DNA of 9,065 nucleotides from Methylococcaceae bacterium (GTDB lineage Bacteria; Pseudomonadota; Gammaproteobacteria; Methylococcales; Methylomonadaceae): contig CANNLO010000181.1 of the NCBI GenBank assembly GCA_947505055.1, positions 1 through 9,065 of the forward strand, read 5' to 3'. How positions within the stretch are numbered: the stretch's first letter is position 1; each line of letters opens with the position of its first letter. Below, in pieces: positions 1 to 6,326 of this stretch. Below the pieces are notes generated by a model. That model was not told the origin of the DNA. It ran no database searches and was given only the letters and a program-made list of their open reading frames with translations. The position numbers and the translations under genes are program-made.

Positions 1-307
1 TGGGTCTAAGTAACTAAAATATTTGTTTTTTTAAGTTATGGGTGTATGGTCTGATCATAAAAAAAGCTAATAATACTTAATAAGAAATAGCTGAAAGTTA
101 ATTTTATCCTGTTGGTTAATAAGTGGCCTAAAATATGCATAATATTTGTTGAGGTGAATTTGGTTTTAAATTCATTAACTATGAATTAACGAATAATGGT
201 GCTGTATTTAAGTATGAAAATGCTTTCTATGGCTGAATAGAAAAAAATTTAACAGCCGCATGACTTTCGTAATCCGGAAAAATGGCGTTAGCAGGAGCAA
301 CATACTC
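1..307. other. AT-rich upstream region, no gene seen
   Basis: This stretch precedes the first gene and is strongly AT-rich. I find no convincing coding frame, no RNA gene and no end of an upstream gene. It contains a perfect 7-bp inverted repeat, TGAATTT at 155-161 and AAATTCA at 168-174 with a 6-base loop, which could be an operator or chance in such AT-rich DNA. I see no convincing sigma-54 (GG/GC) or sigma-70 promoter. The best sigma-70-like pair, TTGGTT at 112-117 and TATGCA at 134-139, is weak. Confidence 0.5.
293..297 (+). promoter_or_regulatory. Shine-Dalgarno site that decides the start of the first gene
   Basis: AGGAG lies 10 bases before the ATG at 308. The longer in-frame ATG at 260 has only A-rich sequence in front of it and no Shine-Dalgarno match. 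The 16 extra residues it would add are also not expected before the first beta strand of a receiver-like domain. I therefore start the protein at 308. Confidence 0.6.
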
Positions 308-2017
308 ATGTCGATAGAGAAGCGTAATCTTATTCTGTTCCAATCATCAGTCTCTGATATGGAGTTATATGATGAATTAGCCGTATATAATTGGGTGGTA
401 CATGTTGCCAATACGGTTCAGCAGGTTTCTGATCTATTAGATAAGCATATCTTCCATGTAGGATTGTGTCTGGTTGATAATCAAGGAAAAGCAGAATGCT
501 TTGCTAAATTAAAACAATTATTTAATTCCAATTCTAAAATTAACTGGGTAATGGGGTTGCCTGGAGATGTCTCTGCAGAAGTAGAAAATAATTCAGTTGA
601 GAGCAAATTAATAGCTGAATATTGTTTTGATTATGTGACTTTACCTATTAATATCAATAGGTTGGTTTTTGTTTTGGGCCATGCTCAAGGTATGGGGGCA
701 ATTACTGATCGATCCATTCGTAATCAAACTGATAGTGGAGTGCCGAATTATGGAATTATCGGAGATAGTCCGGTAATGGCTAATCTATTCAAGTTGCTTC
801 GAAAAGTTGCCAAAGAAGATTGTTCTGTACTTATTCAGGGAGAAACTGGAACAGGCAAGGAACTGATTGCAAATGCGGTACATAATTATTCTAACCGTTC
901 TGAGTTTCCGCTTATCACTATAAATTGTGGTTCATTTCCAAAAAATTTGATTCAGTCTGAGTTATTCGGTCATGAAAAAGGCTCCTTTACGGGGGCGTTG
1001 CAAAGAAAAATCGGTCGTATTGAAGCGGCAGAAGGAGGTACTCTGTTTTTGGATGAGATAGGTGATTTGCCTTTTGAGCAACAAGTTAATTTATTGCGTT
1101 TTTTAGAAGACAGAACAATACAACGTATTGGTGGTTCTGAAGGTATACCGGTCAATGTGCGCATCATCGCGGCAACTCATATTGACTTAAAAGCCGCAGT
1201 TCAAAAAAAGCAATTCAGAGAAGATTTGTATTATCGGCTTCAGGTTTTACAAATAGAAACTCCCCCTTTGAGGGCAAGAGGTAAGGATATTGAGTCACTC
1301 GCTTGGTATTTTTTCAATAAATTTTCAGAAAATAATGCATATACGGCTAAAGGATTTAATGCGGAGTCCTTAAATATTTTAAATGGTTATAATTGGCCTG
1401 GAAATGTTCGAGAGCTAATGAATTGTATCCGCCATGCACTTGTTATATCAGAAAATGCTTTATTGGCGCCGGAAGATCTGGGAATGGAGTCAAAATATAA
1501 AGAGTTTAAGCTAAAAACCCTTGATAAGGGTCGTGCAATTGCAGACCGTAATATAATTATTGCTAGTATGCAGCATACTAGTAATAATGTCAGTAGGGCT
1601 GCAGAAGTATTAGGTATTTCACGAGTTAGTCTTTATCGTTTAATTGATAAATATAGTTTAAGTGTGGCAATGGCAATATTGTTGGTGATGATTCCGTTGA
1701 GTATGCAAAATGGAATGCCGACTTATACTGACGATTTTTATACGCTGTCTAGTACTAAATCTGACGTTCTTGTAGGATCTAAATTACGAGTTGTTTTTGC
1801 TAAGTCATTGGAGGACGTGGATATTGATTCTTTACTTGAAAAGATCAATGGAAAGATTCAAGACGGTCCAAATAAGGTTGGGGCTTATACAATAAGTCTG
1901 GATATAGATAATGATGACTCTAAATTAAATGCAGCTATTGATTTTCTGAGGAATCGAGATGATGTAATATTAGTTGAGCCTGTGATTGAGTCAAAAGATG
2001 AGGTTTATAATCTTTAG
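308..2017 (+). CDS. VpsR-like sigma-54 activator (AAA+, Fis HTH) with a fused hydrophobic and anti-sigma-like C-terminal tail
   Basis: A 569-residue bacterial enhancer-binding protein (numbering from the ATG at 308). Residues 5-128 form a receiver-like domain of the VpsR type. It lacks the usual N-terminal acidic pair, but Asp57 follows the third strand where a phosphoacceptor would sit. The AAA+ module follows: Walker A GETGTGKE (178-185), GSFTGA sigma-54 contact loop (225-230, Ser in the second place), Walker B LFLDEIGD (246-253), sensor I RIIAATH (285-291) and WPGNVREL (363-370). A Fis-type helix-turn-helix fills about 425-448. Intact Walker motifs and loop favour ATP-driven activation of sigma-54 polymerase, unlike VpsR itself, which is reported to work with sigma-70. 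Family members normally end soon after this helix-turn-helix. Here the frame continues for about 120 residues: an uncharged hydrophobic segment (453-466), then a domain like the periplasmic end of anti-sigma factors. Family call firm; target genes and function of the tail unknown. Confidence 0.85.
   Translation: MSIEKRNLILFQSSVSDMELYDELAVYNWVVHVANTVQQVSDLLDKHIFHVGLCLVDNQGKAECFAKLKQLFNSNSKINWVMGLPGDVSAEVENNSVESKLIAEYCFDYVTLPININRLVFVLGHAQGMGAITDRSIRNQTDSGVPNYGIIGDSPVMANLFKLLRKVAKEDCSVLIQGETGTGKELIANAVHNYSNRSEFPLITINCGSFPKNLIQSELFGHEKGSFTGALQRKIGRIEAAEGGTLFLDEIGDLPFEQQVNLLRFLEDRTIQRIGGSEGIPVNVRIIAATHIDLKAAVQKKQFREDLYYRLQVLQIETPPLRARGKDIESLAWYFFNKFSENNAYTAKGFNAESLNILNGYNWPGNVRELMNCIRHALVISENALLAPEDLGMESKYKEFKLKTLDKGRAIADRNIIIASMQHTSNNVSRAAEVLGISRVSLYRLIDKYSLSVAMAILLVMIPLSMQNGMPTYTDDFYTLSSTKSDVLVGSKLRVVFAKSLEDVDIDSLLEKINGKIQDGPNKVGAYTISLDIDNDDSKLNAAIDFLRNRDDVILVEPVIESKDEVYNL
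1664..2014 (+). other. Fused C-terminal segment: putative membrane helix plus anti-sigma-factor-like domain
   Basis: Residues 453-569 of the activator. The helix-turn-helix ends at LYRLIDKYSL and is followed at once by VAMAILLVMIPLSM. The 26 residues between Lys448 and Asp475 carry no charge. Arg and Lys lie just before the segment and Asp just after, which fits an N-inside, C-outside orientation. Next come a short YTLSS linker and a compact alpha/beta stretch with LRVVFAKS (493-500), DGPNKVGAYTISL (519-531) and FLRNRDDVILVEP (546-558). From memory, this pattern (RVVF, then GPxxxGxYT, then an L-R-x-D-x-x-V-x-x-x-EP ending) matches the C-terminal region of zinc-finger anti-sigma factors encoded beside ECF sigma factors. 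The zinc-finger half is absent. The hydrophobic core is short for a transmembrane helix, so membrane insertion is unproven. Confidence 0.5.
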
Positions 2018-2024
2018 TATTGAG

Positions 2025-2053
2025 TTTATAATGTAGTTATAAAGTATTTTTTT
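2025..2053 (+). terminator. Weak AT-only hairpin with T run after the activator gene
   Basis: TTTATAA (2025-2031) and TTATAAA (2037-2043) form a perfect 7-bp stem with a 5-base loop, and seven Ts follow at 2047-2053. The stem has no G-C pair, so it could at best assist termination. The stronger signal lies at 2110. Confidence 0.25.
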
Positions 2054-2109
2054 ATAGAGTTTGAAAATAGACTTTATATTTTCACTGCTCAAAATTCTAA
2101 AAATATGCG

Positions 2110-2151
2110 ACCGCCATATAGCACTTAATCCTGATATATGGTGGTTTTTTT
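2110..2151 (+). terminator. Rho-independent terminator of the activator gene
   Basis: ACCGCCATATA (2110-2120) pairs with TATATGGTGGT (2135-2145) over 11 bp with a single G-U wobble, enclosing a 14-base loop. A run of seven Ts begins at 2145. It lies 93 bp after the stop codon and would end the activator transcript. The next gene therefore needs its own promoter. Confidence 0.8.
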
Positions 2152-2160
2152 ATGGTATTT

Positions 2161-2189
2161 ATACGATATTGTAAATTTAAAAATCGTAT
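2161..2189. repeat. 7-bp inverted repeat just after the terminator
   Basis: ATACGAT (2161-2167) and ATCGTAT (2183-2189) are perfect inverted arms separated by 15 bases of A/T-rich DNA. No T run follows, so it is not a terminator. It could be an operator half-site pair, but the arms are short enough for chance. Confidence 0.3.
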
Positions 2190-2476
2190 CTAAAATCCTT
2201 ATTGGTCTAAACTATAATGTCATTGTAGTTAGGTTCTGTTGAAGATTCAAAAAGGATAAATTAACGGCTCCTATGCTCTTAATGAATGGTGGTGTTTAGA
2301 GGTTGGAAGCCATTCTTGGGTATTAAATAACGACTACTCTTACCACACCAATAAAAACCATTTCTAAGACCATCTAGTTGAAAGATATATATCTAATTTT
2401 TAGACGAGACGTTCATAAAACCTAAAGTTCAGTTTATTTTTATATCTCTTTTATAAGTAAGTTATTAACTGTGCGC

Positions 2477-2506
2477 TTAGTTTTAGTATTCTAGAATTAA
2501 TATAAT
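2477..2506 (+). promoter_or_regulatory. Possible sigma-70 promoter of the L,D-transpeptidase gene
   Basis: A perfect TATAAT box (2501-2506) sits 18 bp after a poor -35 match, TTAGTT (2477-2482). Transcription would begin near 2513 and give a leader of about 100 bases. In DNA this AT-rich, a TATAAT by chance is common, so support is modest. Confidence 0.35.
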
Positions 2507-2613
2507 TTGAATTAGCCTCTGTCTTTTTAATCATATCTTAACGTAATCCCGGGTAAATTTTAATGTTGCTTGTCTATACTTAATGCTTATATCCATGCTT
2601 GCAGCTTAAGAAT

Positions 2614-3966
2614 ATGACTAGCCCAGAAAAATTTCATATAAAGAGGTCGGTTCAGGCGTTAGGCATAGCAATTGTATTGCTGTTACTTAGCGGTTGCCAG
2701 CCTTTGTCCTCATTATTTTCTGAGGAGGAGTCACTGGCTATTGAATTGCCTGAAACAGAGTCTCAGCCACAACAGGAGAATTTTGCTATTCATGAGTTTG
2801 ATATATCAGGTGGAAATAATATTGTCGGTATGCTCGTTGCAATTGATACGCGGCAAAATGATGTTCTTCCAGATATTGCACGCCATTTTGGTTTAGGTTA
2901 CAACGACATAAGCATCGCTAATTCTACCGTATCTCCATGGGCGCCAAAGTCTGGCAGCAGAGTTTTGTTGCCATTGCAATTTATACTTCCTGATTCGCCA
3001 CATAAAGGAATAATACTCAATTTAGCAAATATGCGATTGTTTTTTTATCCAAAAAATCAGCCTGGAAAAGTTTTCACCTACCCGGTAGGGATTGGTCGTC
3101 AGGGTTGGAACACCCCTATGGGGCTTACCAGTATAGTTTCAAAAGATGCCAGTCCAAGTTGGACGGTTCCTGAATCTATTCAGCGTGAACATGCTGAAAA
3201 AGGTGATGCCTTGCCGAAAATTATCGGGTCAGGACCAAATAACCCTCTGGGGCTTTATGCAATGCGCTTGGCAATTCCCGGTTATTTAATACACGGCACA
3301 AATAAACCTTATGGAATTGGTATGCAGATCAGTCATGGATGTGTTCAATTGTATCCGGAAGATATTGAAGTATTGTTTAAAAAATCAACTATTGGGATGC
3401 CAGTACGTATAGTGCATCAACCATATCTAACTGCTTGGGATCAGGGTATGTTATATCTTGAAGCGCATGAACCTTTAGAGAAATGGACCAAGGATAAGGT
3501 GAGTCTTAAAAAACAGCTATTCAAGCAAATACATGAGCTTAGTGACAAAAGAAAAGTCGCCGTTGATTGGCAAAAAGTTGAAAAAATAATCCAGCGGGCC
3601 GATGGTATTCCGACTCCTATTCTGATGGAAAGTATCGAAATAGCAGAAATTTCAAAAAATGCAGTTCTCATAAAGCATCCAGAGCATTTTTACGATCAAC
3701 CTGTAATCGAACCCTTAAAAGATAGTAACTGGTCTATAAAAGTAGCTAGTTTTAATGACGAAACACAAGCGCAAAAATTGGCGGCTATGCTTAATCATCA
3801 AGGGCCAATCATACCTGCACATAAAGTCCAAAAAGAAAACGCTTATCAGGTAATTGCAGGACCATTCAAAAGTAAAATAGAAATGAAAGCGGCCGTAAAG
3901 CGAATTAAAATGGACTTTGAAATTGATGGTGAGCCATTAAAACCCAGATCAACTGCAGTTAATTAA
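2614..3966 (+). CDS. L,D-transpeptidase lipoprotein (LysM-like, YkuD and SPOR domains)
   Basis: A 450-residue cell-envelope enzyme (numbering from the ATG at 2614). It starts with a lipoprotein signal: basic residues, a hydrophobic stretch and the lipobox LLSGC with Cys28, so it should be lipid-anchored and act in the periplasm. Residues about 78-124 resemble the LysM-like module of the ErfK/YbiS family. The YkuD catalytic domain spans about 132-268 with His227 in HGTNKPYG and the nucleophile Cys243 in SHGCVQL. The usual SHGC[IV]R arginine is Gln245 here. Such enzymes cross-link peptidoglycan stems or attach proteins to them. A linker rich in charged residues (about 270-365) leads to a SPOR domain (about 371-436), a fold that binds denuded glycan strands at division sites. 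The combination suggests septal or remodelling activity. A TTG at 2599 could extend it by five residues. Neither start has a good Shine-Dalgarno site. Single-gene unit. Confidence 0.88.
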   Translation: MTSPEKFHIKRSVQALGIAIVLLLLSGCQPLSSLFSEEESLAIELPETESQPQQENFAIHEFDISGGNNIVGMLVAIDTRQNDVLPDIARHFGLGYNDISIANSTVSPWAPKSGSRVLLPLQFILPDSPHKGIILNLANMRLFFYPKNQPGKVFTYPVGIGRQGWNTPMGLTSIVSKDASPSWTVPESIQREHAEKGDALPKIIGSGPNNPLGLYAMRLAIPGYLIHGTNKPYGIGMQISHGCVQLYPEDIEVLFKKSTIGMPVRIVHQPYLTAWDQGMLYLEAHEPLEKWTKDKVSLKKQLFKQIHELSDKRKVAVDWQKVEKIIQRADGIPTPILMESIEIAEISKNAVLIKHPEHFYDQPVIEPLKDSNWSIKVASFNDETQAQKLAAMLNHQGPIIPAHKVQKENAYQVIAGPFKSKIEMKAAVKRIKMDFEIDGEPLKPRSTAVN

Positions 3967-3974
3967 TTTGAGAA

Positions 3975-4000
3975 AGGTTTTATCGTCGAGGCGATAACCT
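3975..4000 (+). terminator. Weak terminator-like hairpin after the L,D-transpeptidase gene
   Basis: AGGTT and ATCG on the left (3975-3979, 3982-3985) pair with CGATAACCT on the right (3992-4000), leaving a two-T bulge and a 6-base loop. It starts 8 bp after the stop codon. The sequence after it is only moderately T-rich (TCATTTTATTT from 4008), so efficient intrinsic termination is doubtful. Confidence 0.35.
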
Positions 4001-4032
4001 AGATTAGTCATTTTATTTGGATTAGTATGATG

Positions 4033-4059
4033 TTGACATTTATATAAACAGTTTATTGT
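4033..4059 (+). promoter_or_regulatory. Possible promoter upstream of the HDOD gene
   Basis: A perfect -35 hexamer TTGACA (4033-4038) is followed 15 bp later by TATTGT (4054-4059). The spacing is shorter than the usual 16-18 bp and the -10 is imperfect. It lies about 450 bp before the likely HDOD start, which would imply a long leader. Confidence 0.25.
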
Positions 4060-4510
4060 GTACTATTTGCCATAAATATCAGGCTTGTAATAAGTCGGAT
4101 GTGACAAATTGAAATCGCTAAAAGCGAAAAATTTTATCTTGAATGAACTATTTGCTTTCAAAAGGGAACTAACTTATTAAAGTTGATGAGGATTTTGTTT
4201 ATTGGTTCATTAAGCAAGGTTAAGCTCTATTTGCTTGCTAAAGGAAGAAGCTTAAGAGGAGTTGGCAAAGAAATTGCTTTGATATTAAAGTATGTTTTAT
4301 AAATTAATTGCGCAATTCTAGAGAAAATTTTAAATGGTTGTAATAGACGAAATACATAACATAAAGCTGACAAAAAACCGGTACATTAAAAATTTTCTGC
4401 TAAGAAATAATTGTAGTAGAAAGCTAATTGGCGCTGAAATTACTGCTATAAAAAGAACTTTGTATAGAAAGCGTAACAACTCTAAGTTAAAATCGAAGCG
4501 AAATGAAATT

Positions 4511-5434
4511 ATGACTCCTAACCTGATTAATTGGACACTTAATACTATTAATCCTCATCAAGATAGCTTCATGCCGCCCTATGATATGCTTGAGTCTATT
4601 GGACGATTAGAGGCATTGCCTCCTTTGCCAGGCGTCGCATTGCGCATTATGCAATTAGCTGACGATCCATCGGCAGATGCGGCTAAATTAGCGGCTATTA
4701 TTGAGCTTGATCCATTATTAACAGCACAAATAATTCGTTGGGCGAGCTCTCCTTTATATGCATACCGTGGAAAATCTCTTGATGTTCAGGAATCGATTAG
4801 TCGTGTTCTCGGTTTTGATTTTGTTTTTAATTTGGCTCTTGTTTTATCGGCACTTGCACCTTTAAAAGCCCCTAGGGGAGGGGTAATTGGAACGCAATTA
4901 TACTGGATTCATGCTATGGCAAGTGTAAGGCTTATGTCTTTGCTTAATAACCATTTGTCGGTCGAAAATAGATTTAATGGTACTCAATTATTCCAGTCGG
5001 GATTGCTGCATAATATTGGGTGGCCTCTTTTAGGTGATCAGTTTCCATTGGAATTTGGCTATTTAAACCAACTTATACTTGCTAATCCGAATATATCAAT
5101 TATTGATCTGGAAAGATTTGCCTTAGGTGTTGACCATAATATTCTCGGTGCATGGCTAATGCGTTCTTGGGATATGCCAAAACCGATAGTTGATGTCGTA
5201 TATAATCATCATAATCCTAATTATCGTGGTGAAAATTATAAGCTAAATCTACTTACTTATTTAAATGATTGTTTGTTAGGTAAGTTGGGTATAGGTCATT
5301 CACAAAAACAATCATATTCAGATGAGCTATTGGTACAGTTAGGTTTGCCAGTTAAGGCAATTGAGGAGTCACTTGATAGGCTTAATGAAACGTTGGAAAA
5401 TATTATACTAACGGCAGAAATAATCACTGGTTGA
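4511..5434 (+). CDS. HDOD-domain protein (probable signalling output protein)
   Basis: A 307-residue protein if started at ATG 4511. The HDOD hallmark is the LPPLPG motif (36-41) in RLEALPPLPGVALRIMQL, followed by the helical pattern (DPLLTAQIIRWASSPLY, about 67-83) typical of this non-catalytic relative of HD phosphohydrolases. The His-Asp metal pair of true HD enzymes is degenerate: LLHNIGW carries His167-Asn168. A later NHHNP (232-236) matches the conserved second half. HDOD proteins usually act in two-component or cyclic-di-GMP signalling as scaffolds rather than enzymes. No receiver, GGDEF or EAL domain is attached, and no transmembrane segment is seen. The start is uncertain: ATG 4334 would add 59 A-rich, basic residues, and ATG 4571 would remove 20 but keep the domain. 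None has a good Shine-Dalgarno site. Isolated gene, convergent with the minus-strand cluster. Confidence 0.8.
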   Translation: MTPNLINWTLNTINPHQDSFMPPYDMLESIGRLEALPPLPGVALRIMQLADDPSADAAKLAAIIELDPLLTAQIIRWASSPLYAYRGKSLDVQESISRVLGFDFVFNLALVLSALAPLKAPRGGVIGTQLYWIHAMASVRLMSLLNNHLSVENRFNGTQLFQSGLLHNIGWPLLGDQFPLEFGYLNQLILANPNISIIDLERFALGVDHNILGAWLMRSWDMPKPIVDVVYNHHNPNYRGENYKLNLLTYLNDCLLGKLGIGHSQKQSYSDELLVQLGLPVKAIEESLDRLNETLENIILTAEIITG

Positions 5435-5962
5435 TAAATGTATTAGGTATGAAAGTATGCCATGCATGTCATGATTGGCAGAATAAGACTAAATTGTCAG
5501 TGGAGTGACATGAAATTAATATATGAACCGTCATAATGATATCTACTTATTTGTAGAGATTCAGATTAATTAGAATTAAGTTGATTGAAAATCTCTGTAA
5601 AAATTAAGTTATATTAAATTTTAGTTCTAAGCGCATATAAAATTTTTTTATTAGGTATCTGGAAGTGGAACTGGCGGATATATTTTGCCGTCTACGCATT
5701 CTTTTTCTGCGTGTGAAAAAATGATATTTTCACTAAAGGATAGTTGTAGTGCGGTATTTTACCTGACTTACATGCTTTTAAAAGAACGTTGATTTCCTCT
5801 TAAAATTACGGTGAATCTTGTATTTTGTAAAGATTTTTTCAGTATTTTAAAAATACTTTTGTTGGTTGTAGCGCGATATAAATTGTATAGGCTTGCATGT
5901 AAGTATCAGGCCCGAAAATTTGTTGTTCTACCAGTTAAAGACTTAAAGCTGGATATCTTTAT
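5435..5962. other. Convergent intergenic region, repeats but no convincing gene
   Basis: A 528-bp gap between the ends of the HDOD gene (+) and the HIT gene (-). It is AT-rich with a slightly more GC-rich patch at 5655-5760. Beyond the repeat pair at 5743-5910 it contains three hairpin-forming sites. AGAGATT/AATCTCT lies at 5555-5561 and 5590-5596. GTGAAAA/TTTTCAC lies at 5713-5719 and 5727-5733. AGTATTT/AAATACT lies at 5841-5847 and 5851-5857 with TTTT after it. No strong bidirectional terminator is visible, although two converging transcripts must end here. Short frames on both strands over 5651-5792 look protein-like but lack starts or support. Confidence 0.45.
5743..5910. repeat. Inverted repeat about 150 bp apart, with an overlapping direct repeat
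   Basis: CCTGACTTACATGC (5762-5775) recurs inverted as GCATGTAAGTATCAGG (5895-5910). Ten bases (ACTTACATGC/GCATGTAAGT) are perfect; then CCTG/CAGG continues after a two-base insertion. A direct repeat is interleaved: GTTGTAGTGCGGTAT (5743-5757) and GTTGTAGCGCGATAT (5865-5879), 13 of 15 identical. No transposase or clear target duplication is seen. This may be a small non-autonomous element, a decayed duplication or a long RNA hairpin. Confidence 0.45.
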
Positions 5963-6301
5963 TTAACCCGGTGGCCAAGTCAGTTGCCTTCCTCCAAGTA
6001 AATGTAAATGCAGGTGATAAACTTCTTGCCCTCCGTGTTTATTGCAGTTAAAAACGGTTCTATAACCCGTATCAGATAAACCTTCCTGTTTTGCCAGTTT
6101 CACCGCTGTTTGTAATAGCTGGCCAGCGAGCAGGGTGTCGTCCAGTTCATTCAGTGTAGGGATATGGTGTTTGGGGATAATTAAAATATGTACAGGAGCT
6201 TGCGGACTAATATCTCTGAAAGCTAATATATTTTCATCTTCAAAAACCACATTAGGTTTGATAACGCCGGCTATCATTTTACAAAATAAACAATCAGTCA
6301 T
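5963..6301 (-). CDS. hinT: HIT-family purine nucleotide phosphoramidase-type protein (HinT-like)
   Basis: A 112-residue histidine-triad protein, full length for the HinT branch. The signature His-x-His-x-His is HLHLH at 96-100, followed by LLGG; His96, His98 and His100 form the nucleotide-hydrolysing site. The start CLFCKMIAG carries the paired cysteines (4 and 7) common in HIT proteins, and IIPKHHI (41-47) is the other conserved block. HinT enzymes hydrolyse AMP-lysine and similar phosphoramidates and can act on aminoacyl-adenylates. It is the last gene of the minus-strand cluster, 25 bp after recR. AAAGG (6311-6315) lies 9 bases before the ATG and supports this start. No clear terminator follows. 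Confidence 0.9.
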   Translation of the reverse strand: MTDCLFCKMIAGVIKPNVVFEDENILAFRDISPQAPVHILIIPKHHIPTLNELDDTLLAGQLLQTAVKLAKQEGLSDTGYRTVFNCNKHGGQEVYHLHLHLLGGRQLTWPPG

Positions 6302-6326
6302 GGCTTTTTACCTTTATGTTGATATA

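Larger units (their letters stand above)
2152..2598. other. AT-rich spacer with a less AT-rich island, no gene seen
   Basis: About 450 bp between the terminator and the L,D-transpeptidase gene. Most is extremely AT-rich. An island at about 2225-2375 is richer in G and C and carries several inverted repeats: GAATGG (2284-2289) with CCATTC (2310-2315), TGGTGT (2290-2295) with ACACCA (2345-2350), and the nested pair ATGGT/TTAGA (2286-2290, 2296-2300) with TCTAA/ACCAT (2363-2367, 2369-2373). These compete with each other. Short open frames on both strands (about 36 codons on +) look protein-like but lack starts. A decayed gene, an old mobile-element end or a structured RNA are all possible; none can be shown. 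Confidence 0.4.
3967..4510. other. AT-rich spacer before the HDOD gene, no firm gene
   Basis: About 540 bp. It holds a bulged hairpin just after the transpeptidase gene (3975-4000), a possible promoter near 4033, and a small stem TCGCT/AGCGA (4115-4119, 4123-4127). A 38-codon frame at 4186-4302 has no recognisable product. The part from 4334 is open in frame with the HDOD gene and could be an N-terminal extension, but its product is rich in Lys, Arg and Asn and looks untranslated. Confidence 0.4.

Noticed and set aside
260..307. ATG at 260 as start of the activator
   Set aside because: No Shine-Dalgarno site before it, whereas AGGAG is well placed before the ATG at 308, and the extra 16 residues precede the expected domain start.
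970..1167. Minus-strand ORF inside the activator
   Set aside because: Shadow frame opposite strongly conserved AAA+ motifs.
2302..2320. Possible sigma-54 promoter (TTGGAAGCCATTCTTG)
   Set aside because: The -12 GC is missing and the -24 element matches poorly.
2284..2390. Open + frame of about 36 codons in the spacer (reads like YALNEWWCLEVG)
   Set aside because: Preceded by a stop with no start codon, and no family recognised; described only as part of the island.
4186..4302. 38-codon ORF on the + strand
   Set aside because: No recognisable product and no clear ribosome binding site; chance length in this DNA.
4060..4330. Cyclic-di-GMP (GEMM) riboswitch before the HDOD gene
   Set aside because: The conserved GEMM core and receptor sequences are not present.
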